A stretch of 64,000 nucleotides of DNA from an uncultured Clostridium sp. (GTDB lineage: Bacteria > Bacillota > Clostridia > Lachnospirales > Lachnospiraceae), in NCBI GenBank assembly GCA_946553025.1, contig CAMNRM010000020.1, positions 1-64,000 of the forward strand, read 5' to 3'. Below are positions 51,933-61,491 of this stretch, one piece after another (the stretch's first letter is position 1; every line of letters starts with the position of its first letter). The notes below the pieces were generated by a model, which saw nothing but the letters and a program-made list of their open reading frames with translations, was not told the origin of the DNA and did not search any database. Position numbers and translations under genes: made by a program.

Positions 51933-53615
51933 ATGAGCAGATTGACAGGATCAGAGATTGTGATTGAATGTTTAAAGGAACAGGGCGTGGATACGGTTTT
52001 CGGGTATCCGGGAGGTTCGATTTTAAATATTTATGATGCATTGTATAAGCACCAGGAGGAAATCCGGCATATTTTGACTTCGCACGAGCAGGGGGCTTCC
52101 CATGCGGCGGACGGGTATGCAAGGGCTACGGGGAAGGTGGGCGTGTGCCTGGCGACCTCGGGACCGGGGGCGACGAATCTGGTTACGGGGATTGCGACGG
52201 CCTATATGGATTCGGTTCCGATGGTGGCGATTACCTGTAACGTGGGCACCAGCCTTTTGGGGAAGGACAGCTTCCAGGAGATTGATATTACCGGCGTGAC
52301 CATGCCGATTACGAAGTATAATTTTATTGTTAAGGATGTGGCGAAGCTGGCGCAGGTTATCCGCAGGGCCTTTGCCATTGCCCAGACAGGGCGTCCGGGG
52401 CCGGTGCTGGTGGATATTACGAAGGATGTGACGGCGGCGGAGTATGAGTATACCTACGAGGCTCCTGCGCCGGTGGAGAGGCTTACCGATAAGATTACGG
52501 AAGAGGCGATGGATCGGGCGGTGGAGATTATCCGCAAGGCCGAAAAGCCGTTTATCTTTGTGGGCGGCGGCGCGGTGATTGCCAATGCTTCGGATGAACT
52601 GCGGGCATTTGCCAAGAAGATTCAGGCTCCGGTTGCGGACAGCCTGATGGGCAAGGGGGCCTATGACGGGACGGATGAGCTTTACACCGGTATGGTGGGA
52701 ATGCACGGAACCAAGACCTCGAATTTTGGGATTACGGAGTGCGACCTTTTAATTGTGGTTGGTGCGCGGTTCAGTGACCGGGTGACGGGAAATGCATCCA
52801 AATTTGCAAAAAATGCCAAGATTTTACAGTTCGATGTTGACCCGGCGGAAATTAATAAAAATATCCGGGTGGATGCCTGTGTTATCGGGGATGTGAAGGT
52901 GATTTTAAGGAAGTTAAACGCCCGTCTTGACCCGATGCATCATGACGAGTGGGTGGCGCATATTGAGCGGATGAAGGATATGTATCCTCTGCGCTATGAT
53001 AAGAATTTACTGACCGGGCCGTTTGTGATTGAGCAGATTTATGAGGCGACGAAGGGCGACGGGATTATCGTTACCGAGGTCGGGCAGCACCAGATGTGGG
53101 CGGCGCAGTATTATAAGTATAAGAATCCGAGAACCCTTTTAACCTCCGGCGGTTTAGGGACGATGGGCTATGGGCTGGGTGCCTCGATTGGGGCGAAGCT
53201 TGGCTGCCCGGATAAGGTGGTTATCAATGTGGCGGGCGACGGGTGCTTCCGCATGAATATGAATGAGATTGCAACGGCGGCGCGGTATAATATCCCGATT
53301 ATCCAGGTGGTGATTAATAACCATGTGCTGGGGATGGTGCGCCAGTGGCAGACCTTGTTCTACGGGAAGAGGTATTCGCAGACGGTATTGAATGATGCGG
53401 TGGATTTTGTGAAGCTTTCCGAGGCCATGGGGGCGAAGGCGTTTCGGGTGACGAAGAAGGAGGAGTTTTTGCCCAGACTTCAGGAAGCGATGGCGATGAA
53501 CGGGCCCTGCGTGATTGACTGCCAGATTAACTGCGATGATAAGGTATTCCCGATGGTTCCGGCAGGGGCACCGATTGAGGATGCGTTTGATGATACGGAT
53601 TTGAAGATTCAGTAG
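51933..53615 (+). CDS. ilvB: Acetolactate synthase large subunit
   Basis: 560 residues, biosynthetic AHAS type. The N-terminal TPP-binding half has FGYPGGSILNIYDAL and the activating Glu in SHEQGASHAADGYARATGK; the C-terminal motif is GDGCFRMNMNEIATAARYNIPI. It condenses pyruvate to acetolactate. The ATG at 51933 follows GAGGAGTTTAATTG. The regulatory subunit gene ilvN does not follow, so it must lie elsewhere if present. Confidence 0.96.
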   Translation: MSRLTGSEIVIECLKEQGVDTVFGYPGGSILNIYDALYKHQEEIRHILTSHEQGASHAADGYARATGKVGVCLATSGPGATNLVTGIATAYMDSVPMVAITCNVGTSLLGKDSFQEIDITGVTMPITKYNFIVKDVAKLAQVIRRAFAIAQTGRPGPVLVDITKDVTAAEYEYTYEAPAPVERLTDKITEEAMDRAVEIIRKAEKPFIFVGGGAVIANASDELRAFAKKIQAPVADSLMGKGAYDGTDELYTGMVGMHGTKTSNFGITECDLLIVVGARFSDRVTGNASKFAKNAKILQFDVDPAEINKNIRVDACVIGDVKVILRKLNARLDPMHHDEWVAHIERMKDMYPLRYDKNLLTGPFVIEQIYEATKGDGIIVTEVGQHQMWAAQYYKYKNPRTLLTSGGLGTMGYGLGASIGAKLGCPDKVVINVAGDGCFRMNMNEIATAARYNIPIIQVVINNHVLGMVRQWQTLFYGKRYSQTVLNDAVDFVKLSEAMGAKAFRVTKKEEFLPRLQEAMAMNGPCVIDCQINCDDKVFPMVPAGAPIEDAFDDTDLKIQ

Positions 53616-53754
53616 AGAAAACGTTGAAATTTTTTGGTAATTCTGTGGAAATTTAGTAGTGCTATTTTTATAAAAAAGTGATAAAATGATAAAAATAATC
53701 AGCTTTAGGGCGGCAGTTAGACGGGCTTAAAGCATAGATGTACAAGGAGGACAT

Positions 53755-54837
53755 ATGAGCAGAGTATATAATTTCTCGGCAGGTCCGGCGGTATTGCCGG
53801 AGGAGGTACTTAAGGAAGCAGCAGCGGAGATGCTGGATTATCAGGGAACAGGGATGTCGGTGATGGAAATGAGTCATCGGTCCAAGGCGTTTCAGGGGAT
53901 TATTGACGAGGCAGAGAAGGATCTTCGGGAACTGATGAATATTCCTGATAATTATAAGGTGCTGTTTTTACAGGGCGGAGCTTCGCAGCAGTTTGCCATG
54001 ATTCCGATGAATTTATTTAAGAATAAGGTGGGCGACTACATTATTACCGGACAGTGGGCGAAGAAGGCATGGCAGGAGGCAAAGCTTTACGGTACGGCAA
54101 ATGCGATTGCTTCCAGTGCGGATAAGACGTTCAGCTACATCCCGGACTGCTCGGATCTTCCGATTGATGATAATGCGGATTATGTTTATATCTGCCAGAA
54201 TAATACGATTTACGGGACGGTTTATCATGAACTGCCCAATACCAAGGGGAAAACGCTGGTTGCGGACGTTTCTTCCTGCTTTTTATCGGAGCCGATTGAT
54301 GTGACGAAGTACGGGGTGGTTTACGGCGGCGTACAGAAGAATGTAGGGCCTGCCGGAACGGTTATTGTGATTATCCGTGAGGATTTGGTTACGGATGATG
54401 TGCTTCCGGGAACACCGACCATGTTAAAGTATAAGACGCATGTGGATGCGGGGTCATTGTACAATACACCGCCCTGCTACGGGATTTATATCTGCGGGAA
54501 GGTGTTTAAATGGTTAAAGGCGAAGGGCGGCCTGGCAGCGATGAAGGAACAGAATGAGAAGAAGGCGAAGCTCTTATACGATTTCCTGGATTCCAGCAAG
54601 CTGTTTAAGGGAACCGTGGAGAAGAAGGATCGCTCGCTGATGAATGTTCCGTTTGTGACCGGGGATGAAGAGCTGGATGCCCTGTTTGTAAAGGAAGCGA
54701 AGGCAGCAGGGCTTGAAAACCTTAAGGGACACAGAACCGTGGGCGGAATGCGTGCCAGCATTTATAACGCTATGCCGATTGAGGGTGTGGAGAAGCTGGT
54801 TGCCTTTATGAAGGATTTTGAAGAGAAGCACAGCTAA
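53755..54837 (+). CDS. serC: Phosphoserine aminotransferase
   Basis: 360 residues. NFSAGPAVLPEEVL at the start and the PLP lysine region VYGGVQKNVGPAGTVIVI identify SerC. It transaminates 3-phosphohydroxypyruvate with glutamate to give phosphoserine. The start at 53755 follows ACAAGGAGGACAT. It is 139 bp after ilvB and 99 bp before serA, forming a serine pair. Confidence 0.97.
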   Translation: MSRVYNFSAGPAVLPEEVLKEAAAEMLDYQGTGMSVMEMSHRSKAFQGIIDEAEKDLRELMNIPDNYKVLFLQGGASQQFAMIPMNLFKNKVGDYIITGQWAKKAWQEAKLYGTANAIASSADKTFSYIPDCSDLPIDDNADYVYICQNNTIYGTVYHELPNTKGKTLVADVSSCFLSEPIDVTKYGVVYGGVQKNVGPAGTVIVIIREDLVTDDVLPGTPTMLKYKTHVDAGSLYNTPPCYGIYICGKVFKWLKAKGGLAAMKEQNEKKAKLLYDFLDSSKLFKGTVEKKDRSLMNVPFVTGDEELDALFVKEAKAAGLENLKGHRTVGGMRASIYNAMPIEGVEKLVAFMKDFEEKHS

Positions 54838-54936
54838 GGCTTGATAACAGGCTTGTGTTTGAATATTTGCTGACAGGCGGGGATTTATCCTCGCTTGCGG
54901 CAGTTGATTGCTGTTGAAGATGGAGGTAGGAAAGAG

Positions 54937-56097
54937 ATGAAATTACATTGCTTAAATCCGATTTCCAAGTTTGGATTGGATTTGCTTACGGATCAGTATG
55001 AAATTACGGATAATGCGCAGGACGCGGAAGGTTATTTAGTCCGCAGCGCTTCGATGCATGAGATGGAGCTTCCCGAGAAGCTTCTGGCGGTAGCCAGGGC
55101 AGGGGCGGGCGTGAATAATATTCCGCTGGATAAGTGTGCCCAGGAGGGTATCGTGGTATTTAATACGCCGGGGGCAAATGCAAACGGTGTTAAGGAACTG
55201 GTGATTGCCGGAATGCTTTTGGCGGCAAGAGATGTGGTCGGCGGAATCGAGTGGTGCAAGGCTAACCAGGACGACGAGAATATTTCCAAGTCGGTCGAGA
55301 AGAGCAAAAAGGCATTTGCCGGATATGAGATTAAGGGGAAGAAGCTGGGCGTTATCGGCCTGGGTGCAATCGGTGCGCAGGTGGCGAACGCAGCTTCGGC
55401 TCTGGGGATGGAAGTGTACGGCTATGACCCGTTTATCTCGGTGAATGCTGCCTGGATGCTTTCCCGTGCGGTGAAGCACATTACTTCGGTGGATACCATT
55501 TATCAGGAATGTGACTATATTTCCGTGCATGTGCCGCTGATGGATGCGACGAAGAAGATGATTAATCAGGATGTCATTGCTTCGATGAAGGACGGTGTGG
55601 TTGTGCTGAACTTTGCAAGGGATCTGCTGGTGGATGACGAGGCGATGGCTCAGGCTTTGGAATCCGGCAAGGTTCGCCGCTATGTAACCGACTTCCCGAA
55701 CCCAAATTCCGTAAAGATGAAGAATGTAATTGCCATTCCTCACCTTGGCGCTTCTACCGAGGAATCCGAGGATAACTGTGCAGTGATGGCTGTGCAGGAG
55801 ATGATGGATTATCTGGAGAATGGAAATATTAAAAATTCCGTAAATTATCCGGCCTGCGATATGGGCGTCTGCCGCATGGCCAGCCGGGTTGCGGTTATGC
55901 ATGACAATGTTCCGAATATGATTGGTCAGGTGACAGGGACATTTGCGGCGCAGGGCATTAATATTTCCGATATGACCAATAAGAGCCGCGATAAGGTTGC
56001 CTATACATTACTTGACCTGGAAACCGCTCCGACCCAGGAAACGATTGAGAAGCTTCGTGCGATCAAGGGCGTGCTTCGGGTTCGGGTTGTGAAGTAA
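54937..56097 (+). CDS. serA: D-3-phosphoglycerate dehydrogenase with ACT domain
   Basis: 386 residues, the short SerA form. It has the NAD-binding GLGAIGAQVANAAS, the catalytic-domain helices AGAGVNNIPLDKC and a C-terminal ACT domain (NVPNMIGQVTGTFAAQGINISDMTNKS) probably for serine feedback. It lacks the extra allosteric domain of long SerA. It makes 3-phosphohydroxypyruvate, the substrate of the preceding SerC. The start at 54937 follows GGAGGTAGGAAAG. A terminator follows. Confidence 0.95.
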   Translation: MKLHCLNPISKFGLDLLTDQYEITDNAQDAEGYLVRSASMHEMELPEKLLAVARAGAGVNNIPLDKCAQEGIVVFNTPGANANGVKELVIAGMLLAARDVVGGIEWCKANQDDENISKSVEKSKKAFAGYEIKGKKLGVIGLGAIGAQVANAASALGMEVYGYDPFISVNAAWMLSRAVKHITSVDTIYQECDYISVHVPLMDATKKMINQDVIASMKDGVVVLNFARDLLVDDEAMAQALESGKVRRYVTDFPNPNSVKMKNVIAIPHLGASTEESEDNCAVMAVQEMMDYLENGNIKNSVNYPACDMGVCRMASRVAVMHDNVPNMIGQVTGTFAAQGINISDMTNKSRDKVAYTLLDLETAPTQETIEKLRAIKGVLRVRVVK

Positions 56098-56148
56098 AAA
56101 GGTATTTTTGAAGGATAGAAAAAGGTAAGAAGAACGATAAAAATATAG

Positions 56149-56206
56149 ACAGCACTTCCCTGTGCTTCCTGTGAATATGAACAGGAGATGGGGAGTGCTG
56201 TTTTTT
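56149..56206 (+). terminator. Terminator after serA
   Basis: ACAGCACTTCCC pairs with GGGGAGTGCTGT with an inner TCCTGT/ACAGGA stem, followed by TTTTTT. Confidence 0.85.
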
Positions 56207-56243
56207 ATGTTTTTTTGAGAAGGAGAATTTGGGGTAAGGGGAA

Positions 56244-56555
56244 TTAAAGGTCAATCATTTTTTCAATCATAAGAAGAGCATAGTTTCTTTTTTTTTCGTC
56301 TAATAATGCCCATAGATGGAGCAGTTTTTGCTGCTGCATGGTTAAATCCGGAAATTCTTCTGCTTCTGAGAAAAATTGTGCCATAGAGATACCAAAAGCA
56401 TCACAAATACGCTGTATGGTTTCAAGAGATAAGGAAGACTGCTGGCGGGTCATTTTAGAGAAAGCAGACTGAGAAATTCCGGTAAGCTGGGAAAGACGGT
56501 ATTTGCTGATATTGTGTTGTTTACATAAGTTGTCAATACGTTCCATGATATTCAT
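56244..56555 (-). CDS. XRE-family HTH regulator
   Basis: 103 residues. An N-terminal helix-turn-helix of the Cro/CI type (YRLSQLTGISQSAFSKMTRQQSSLSLETIQRICDAFGISMAQFF, shown here in parts) occupies ~residues 18-64, followed by a helical tail. It is divergent from the Tad pilus operon, with two matching palindromes in the shared region. It is therefore a good candidate repressor of itself and the pilus genes. The ATG at 56555 has an AAGGAGA site at a rather long spacing; the Met three codons later is an alternative. Confidence 0.88.
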   Translation of the reverse strand: MNIMERIDNLCKQHNISKYRLSQLTGISQSAFSKMTRQQSSLSLETIQRICDAFGISMAQFFSEAEEFPDLTMQQQKLLHLWALLDEKKRNYALLMIEKMIDL

Positions 56556-56651
56556 AGGCAGTAATCTCTCCTTTTATTTTTATTTAAGGTTCTCATTTGC
56601 GGCTTATTTTATTGTAGTGGGAAAATCAACTTGATATTAGTTGTCAAATAG

Positions 56652-56779
56652 AAAAGTAAAACACTTTCCTTAAATAACAGGTATAGTTTATAGAATGGAG
56701 AAAAACAGTAAGATTATACGTTCCTTTATCTATGGATCAAAATAAATAAATTGTTATTAAGAAAGTAGTTTACTTTCTT
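56652..56779. promoter_or_regulatory. Two XRE-type operators in the XRE/Tad divergent region
   Basis: GAAAGT-N5-ACTTTC occurs exactly at 56761-56777 (within AAGAAAGTA/TACTTTCTT) and with one mismatch at 56652-56668 (AAAAGT-N5-ACTTTC). The first covers the -35 of the Tad promoter; the second is nearer the XRE gene. The 335-bp region holds no gene. Confidence 0.65.
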
Positions 56780-56797
56780 TTGGTTAAGTGATATAAT
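56769..56797 (+). promoter_or_regulatory. Tad operon promoter
   Basis: An extended -10 TGATATAAT (56789-56797) has TTTACT (56769-56774) 17 bp upstream, inside the palindrome. Binding there would block RNA polymerase. Confidence 0.7.
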
Positions 56798-56890
56798 TTC
56801 GACAGAAGCAGCAAAATCTTGTCAGGAAATGACATGGGTTTGCTTTTGGGTGGCAGAATAAATTTGTAGTATTACCTGTGGAGAAAACGA

Positions 56891-57991
56891 ATGATTAAAA
56901 AAATAATGTTGCTTGCAGATACGGATGAGCGGTATGTAAAAGAACTTTCTTATTTTTTTATGGAAAATGTTCCGCAAATGGAATTACTTACGTTTACCAA
57001 GAAAGAAAAATTAATGCAGTATTTAAACCAGAAAAATCATGTGGATATTATAGTGGCAGATGAAAAGCTGGCGGATTTGTCCTTAAAGGAATTAACACCG
57101 GATACAACGAGAATTGCAATGTCGGTAAGTTGGGTTCCCATTGACGGATTTGAATTGGTAAAAAAATATCAAAGGATGGAAAGTTTGTTGGAGATGGTTT
57201 TGCTGAAGTATGCAGAAAAAAACGGGAGTCTGGAGGCTGTTAAGGGAAACAGTCATACAAAAATGGCAACCTTTTTCCATCCGGCAGGAGGAACAGGAAA
57301 GACGACTTTATCATTAGCCCTGGCAACAGCAGGAGCAAAGGCAGGTTATCGTACATTGTACCTGAATTTAGAAGATATTGATTCGGTTTATGATGTTTTT
57401 GCAAAGACCGAGGGAAGTCTTTCCGATGTATTTCTTGCTCTAAAGACGAAGGGGATGAACCCGGGAATTAAATTAAAGGGAAGCGTAGGAAGGGAGGCGT
57501 CTGCCGGATTTTATTATCTTTCGGGGGTAGAAAGCGTATCCGAATATGATGAAATCCGTGACGAAGAAATGCAAATATTATTTGCAGCTATCGAGGAACT
57601 TGCGGATTATGATTTAGTGGTTGTTGATCCGAATTCCTGTTTTGCAGGGAGGACAAAAGAAGTGCTAAAGAAAGCCGATGCTATTTTTGTTCCTGTAACG
57701 GGTGAAGAAGGAAATATAGTAAAACTTCAGCGTTTGCTTCAGGAATCACAACTGCACGGTGTGTATGATTCATTGTTTCAAAAAATGTATATGGTAGTAA
57801 ATAAAGTAAGGGAAAGCACAGGAAAAGCATTGTTTATCCCTGAAGTTGTCCGCAGTCAGATTCCATTTTGCACAAGTATTGCTGCCTCAGGGATATTGAA
57901 AACATGGAAAAACATCTTTTTATCCGATGAACAGATGCTGCGGATAATGGAACCTGTGTTGCAGATAGTGATGGAAAAAAACAAAGTGTAG
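56891..57991 (+). CDS. tadZ: Tad pilus localisation ATPase, TadZ/CpaE-like
   Basis: 366 residues. The N-terminal ~115 form a receiver-like domain (IMLLADTDERYVKELSYFF, VDIIVADEKL). From ~125 there is a ParA/MinD-type ATPase with a deviant Walker A PAGGTGKTTLSLA and DYDLVVVDPNS. TadZ/CpaE proteins position the Tad machinery at the pole or elsewhere in the cell. The start at 56891 follows TGTGGAGAA. It is the first gene of the operon, directly after the XRE-controlled promoter. Confidence 0.9.
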   Translation: MIKKIMLLADTDERYVKELSYFFMENVPQMELLTFTKKEKLMQYLNQKNHVDIIVADEKLADLSLKELTPDTTRIAMSVSWVPIDGFELVKKYQRMESLLEMVLLKYAEKNGSLEAVKGNSHTKMATFFHPAGGTGKTTLSLALATAGAKAGYRTLYLNLEDIDSVYDVFAKTEGSLSDVFLALKTKGMNPGIKLKGSVGREASAGFYYLSGVESVSEYDEIRDEEMQILFAAIEELADYDLVVVDPNSCFAGRTKEVLKKADAIFVPVTGEEGNIVKLQRLLQESQLHGVYDSLFQKMYMVVNKVRESTGKALFIPEVVRSQIPFCTSIAASGILKTWKNIFLSDEQMLRIMEPVLQIVMEKNKV

Positions 57992-58023
57992 AAGGAAAGA
58001 ATCCGGGATGAGGAGAATGGTCT

Positions 58024-59259
58024 ATGGTTGAGCAGATGCAGAAATACATCAGCCATGTTCGTGAACTGGTGGGAAAACGTTTGGATTTGACAAGAAATAT
58101 TGATGATGAAGAAATTCGGGAAGTCATTGCCGATATTGTGATGGAGGAATCGAAACGGCAGTACCTGTCGCTGACCGAAAAACGGGAAATTATGGAAGGC
58201 GTATTTAATTCCATGAGGGGGCTTGGTGTTCTTCAGCCTCTGGTGGATGATCCTTCGATTACAGAGATTATGATCAATGGTCCTGATCATGTGTTTATCG
58301 AACAGGAGGGACGTCTTTATCGAAAAAAAGTAAGTTTTGAAACCAATGAAAAGCTGGAAAATGTTATTTTAAATATTGTATCAAAAGTAAATCGAACCGT
58401 AAACGAAGCAAATCCTATTGTTGATGCAAGGCTTTTGGACGGTTCCCGTGTCAATGTGGTTCTTCCGCCGATTGCCCTGGATGGACCAACAGTAACCATA
58501 CGAAAGTTTCCAGAAGATCCGATGACCATAGAGAAACTGATTGCTTATGGCTCGATAACACCGGAGGTAGCAGAACTCCTCGAACGTATGGTAAAAGCAA
58601 AATATAATATTTTTATCAGCGGGGGTACCGGTTCAGGAAAAACAACATTTTTAAACGCTCTCTCTAATTTTATTCCCGGAGATGAACGTGTAATTACCAT
58701 TGAAGATTCGGCAGAACTGCAGATTAAAGGGGTAGAAAACCTGGTTCGTCTGGAAACGCGAAATGCCAATATGGAAGGAAAGGGCGAGGTGACGATTCGG
58801 GATTTAATACGCTCCTCCCTGCGAATGAGGCCGGAGCGTATTATCGTGGGAGAAGTCCGCGGCGCAGAAGCATTGGACATGCTTCAGGCAATGAATACTG
58901 GTCATGATGGTTCACTGTCCACCGGTCATGCCAATTCTACAAAGGATATGCTGAGCCGTTTGGAAACCATGGTTGTATCCGGAAACAGTATTCCTCTGGA
59001 AGCTATTCGTCAGCAGATGAATTCTGCTATTGATATTATTATTCAGTTATCCCGGCTTAGAGATAAATCGAGAAGGACGATAGAAATTACGGAATTAGCC
59101 GGATATGAGAAAGGAGAATTTCAACTCAACAGACTTTATCAGTTTGAAGAGTATGGGGAGGATAAGGATGGTCGGATTTTAGGAAAACTGGTTCGGACAA
59201 AAAATACCATGATTCATACAGAAAAGTTCCGAAATGCAGGTCTGCCGGATACGGTTTAA
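58024..59259 (+). CDS. tadA: Tad pilus assembly ATPase TadA/CpaF
   Basis: 411 residues. A CpaF-type secretion ATPase: N-terminal helical domain, EIMINGPDHVFIEQEGRL, Walker A GGTGSGKTTFLNAL, the Asp box TIEDSAELQI, Walker B-like RPERIIVGEVRGAEALDMLQAMNTGHDGS and the His box STGHANS (read in parts). It powers both extension and retraction of Flp pili in Tad systems. The start at 58024 follows GAGGAGAATG. It is followed by tadB after 97 bp. Confidence 0.95.
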   Translation: MVEQMQKYISHVRELVGKRLDLTRNIDDEEIREVIADIVMEESKRQYLSLTEKREIMEGVFNSMRGLGVLQPLVDDPSITEIMINGPDHVFIEQEGRLYRKKVSFETNEKLENVILNIVSKVNRTVNEANPIVDARLLDGSRVNVVLPPIALDGPTVTIRKFPEDPMTIEKLIAYGSITPEVAELLERMVKAKYNIFISGGTGSGKTTFLNALSNFIPGDERVITIEDSAELQIKGVENLVRLETRNANMEGKGEVTIRDLIRSSLRMRPERIIVGEVRGAEALDMLQAMNTGHDGSLSTGHANSTKDMLSRLETMVVSGNSIPLEAIRQQMNSAIDIIIQLSRLRDKSRRTIEITELAGYEKGEFQLNRLYQFEEYGEDKDGRILGKLVRTKNTMIHTEKFRNAGLPDTV

Positions 59260-59356
59260 CGGATGAAAAAGCAGGTTTGTCGGACTGCAAAATTTACCGG
59301 AACGCAAAAAAGTGAAACGAATAAAACGACGGAAAGGATAAAAATGAGGAAAAGCG

Positions 59357-60151
59357 ATGTTTGGAAAGAAAAAAGAAGAACCCAAGATGAGCCTTAGAGA
59401 AGATGGCCTGACTGATTATGATGTGTATATTATGGGGAAGCAGGAAAAGATGATGAATCTTTTATTTGCGGCAGTGGTGCTGTTTGGGGTAGGCTATGTG
59501 TTTTATCACAGTATGATTTTATCTTTCCTGTTCATGCTTTTTGCCGTCAAGTGGCCGAAAATCCGTACCAGGCAGATTATAGAAAAAAGAAAAAATCAGC
59601 TAACCTTGCAGTTTAAAGATATGCTTTATTCCCTGTCCTCGGCATTGGCAGTAGGAAAATCGGTAGAGTCGGGGATTAAGGATGCACTGACGGATCTGCA
59701 GGTTATTTATCCTGATCCGCAGACGGATATTTTGCAGGAATTAGAATATATCCTGCGGGGAATCGGAATGAATAATACAATTGAAAGCATGTTCAGTCAA
59801 TTTGCCCAGCGGGCGCATCTGGAAGATATTGATAATTTCGTGGATATCTTTGTTACCTGTAAGCGAACGGGAGGAGATTTAATGGAAGTTATGCGTTCTA
59901 CTTCCAATACGATTGGGGAGAAAATAGAGGTGAAACAGGAGATTGAAACGACCATTTCCGGGAAAAAATATGAGTTTAATTTTATGATGATGCTTCCTGT
60001 CGTTATGGTTTTGTTTTTAACGGTAACTTCCGGGGAGTATATGAAGCCGGTGTTTACGGAACTTGCAGGCAGGATGGCTATGACGGTGGCTATCTTTATC
60101 TTTGTTTTGGCTTATCTGGTCGGTTCAAAGATAATGAAAATTCGTGTGTAG
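59357..60151 (+). CDS. tadB: Tad pilus platform protein TadB
   Basis: 264 residues. Two membrane segments near the N-terminus (~33-65), a T2SSF cytoplasmic domain (LQFKDMLYSLSSALAVGKSVESGIKDA; FVTCKRTGGDLMEVM) and two C-terminal spans. It forms the inner-membrane platform with TadC. The start at 59357 follows ATGAGGAAAAGCG. Confidence 0.92.
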   Translation: MFGKKKEEPKMSLREDGLTDYDVYIMGKQEKMMNLLFAAVVLFGVGYVFYHSMILSFLFMLFAVKWPKIRTRQIIEKRKNQLTLQFKDMLYSLSSALAVGKSVESGIKDALTDLQVIYPDPQTDILQELEYILRGIGMNNTIESMFSQFAQRAHLEDIDNFVDIFVTCKRTGGDLMEVMRSTSNTIGEKIEVKQEIETTISGKKYEFNFMMMLPVVMVLFLTVTSGEYMKPVFTELAGRMAMTVAIFIFVLAYLVGSKIMKIRV

Positions 60152-60174
60152 GCAGCAGAATGGAGGAAACAATA

Positions 60175-61092
60175 ATGATCATAATTTCCGCAGCAGTCGC
60201 TATCCTGTGTGTACTGATATTTTTGCTGTTTTATGGCAAGTCAAAAGGAAAATATGATGAATATATTGAATACCTGGACAAGGAAGAATACGGCTTAAAA
60301 GACTTTATACCAATTGGTCTTGCCATGCATGAAAGCGGGCTGGCAGATAAATTTATGCCGATGTCCGTCCGTTCTTTTTTCGCACGTCATAATAATCAGG
60401 TTTATCAGAAAATCCTGGAAATCCGGGGCGTTAAGGATGCGGAATTTTATCATTACATTCATCAGGGCTATCGTCTGGCTGTGGGGTTAATTGCAGCCGT
60501 TGGTGCATCTGTTATGGGGATGATTCTGGTTGCACAGGGAAGTTCTGACGGCATGATATTTACGGTGATTGCCATTGCAGCCATTATGGGTGTTCCATTT
60601 CTGGTGGACAAAAGCCTCGACGGAGAAATTCAAAAACGCCGATTGTCAATACAGATGGAATTTCCTGAATTTGTAAATAAACTCACCCTTTTAGTCAATG
60701 CCGGAATGACGATCTCTAAGGCATGGGAAAAAATCATTAATGAGAATAAGAGAAACCATATTTTATACGAAGAAATGCGCTATGCACTGGCAGAAATAAA
60801 AGCGGGAAAGCCGGAGGGAAATGCCTATGAAGATTTTGCACGCCGCTGTCATGTAAGGGAAGTAACAAAATTTGTATCGGTTATTGTGATGAATTTAAAG
60901 CGCGGCGGTTCCGAAGTTGTCCCTGTCTTGCGGGAACAGGGGCGGGAGTGTTGGGAAATGAGAAAAAATGCTGCAAAAGAAATCGGAGAGCAGGCAGGAA
61001 CAAAGATTTTGATTCCTATGATGATTATGTTTTTGGGGATTGTGTTGATCGTAGTGACACCGGCAGTATTAAGCATGAGCAGCGGGATGTAA
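60175..61092 (+). CDS. tadC: Tad pilus platform protein TadC
   Basis: 305 residues. An N-terminal membrane segment, central spans (~107-150), a T2SSF domain (FPEFVNKLTLLVNAGMTISKAWEKI; RGGSEVVPVLREQGRECWEMRK) and a C-terminal span. The ATG at 60175 is preferred because GGAGG lies eight bases upstream; the frame also has an ATG at 60160 without a good site. It partners TadB. Confidence 0.92.
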   Translation: MIIISAAVAILCVLIFLLFYGKSKGKYDEYIEYLDKEEYGLKDFIPIGLAMHESGLADKFMPMSVRSFFARHNNQVYQKILEIRGVKDAEFYHYIHQGYRLAVGLIAAVGASVMGMILVAQGSSDGMIFTVIAIAAIMGVPFLVDKSLDGEIQKRRLSIQMEFPEFVNKLTLLVNAGMTISKAWEKIINENKRNHILYEEMRYALAEIKAGKPEGNAYEDFARRCHVREVTKFVSVIVMNLKRGGSEVVPVLREQGRECWEMRKNAAKEIGEQAGTKILIPMMIMFLGIVLIVVTPAVLSMSSGM

Positions 61093-61211
61093 AAAGAGGA
61101 TGATCGTTCATGTATTTAACGACGGATAGAGTTGATGAAAAATAGTCTGCAGGTTCGTTCTGCAATTCTATTTTTTGTAGATATTATATGGACGAAAGGG
61201 GGGAATGGGAT

Positions 61212-61388
61212 ATGGAGATGTTAAAACGGTTTTATGAGGAAGAAGACGGCATGGGCGTAGTAGAAATTGTTATGATTATTGCTGCTTTGATGTGTATTGC
61301 ACTGTTATTCAGACGGCAGATTACGCAGTTTGCTCAACATATTATGACAACGGTTTTTGATCAAAGTGTTGTAGAAAAGCCGCAGTAG
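61212..61388 (+). CDS. Flp1-like pilin precursor
   Basis: 58 residues. The short leader MEMLKRFYEEEDG is followed by MGVVEIVMIIAALMCIALLF, matching the Flp1-like clostridial pilin family: Glu at position 5 after the expected Gly-Met cleavage (GMGVVE) and one hydrophobic helix. It is probably the major subunit of the pilus, processed by a prepilin peptidase not in this window. The start at 61212 is chosen for the AAAGGGGGG site; a Met at 61188 would add eight residues. It sits between TadC and the TadE-like pseudopilin. Confidence 0.88.
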   Translation: MEMLKRFYEEEDGMGVVEIVMIIAALMCIALLFRRQITQFAQHIMTTVFDQSVVEKPQ

Positions 61389-61491
61389 AAAGTAATGTAT
61401 AGTTTTCTGGAAAGTCATGTTCATTTCACTTTCCGGAAAACTGTATCTTCTATTGTATTCAGCACAGACGGTCAAATAAGAGGAAATTTTC

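Noticed and set aside
59263-59394. A ~43-codon frame between tadA and tadB
   Set aside because: It overlaps the tadB start, lacks a ribosome site and is compositionally random Lys/Arg/Thr.
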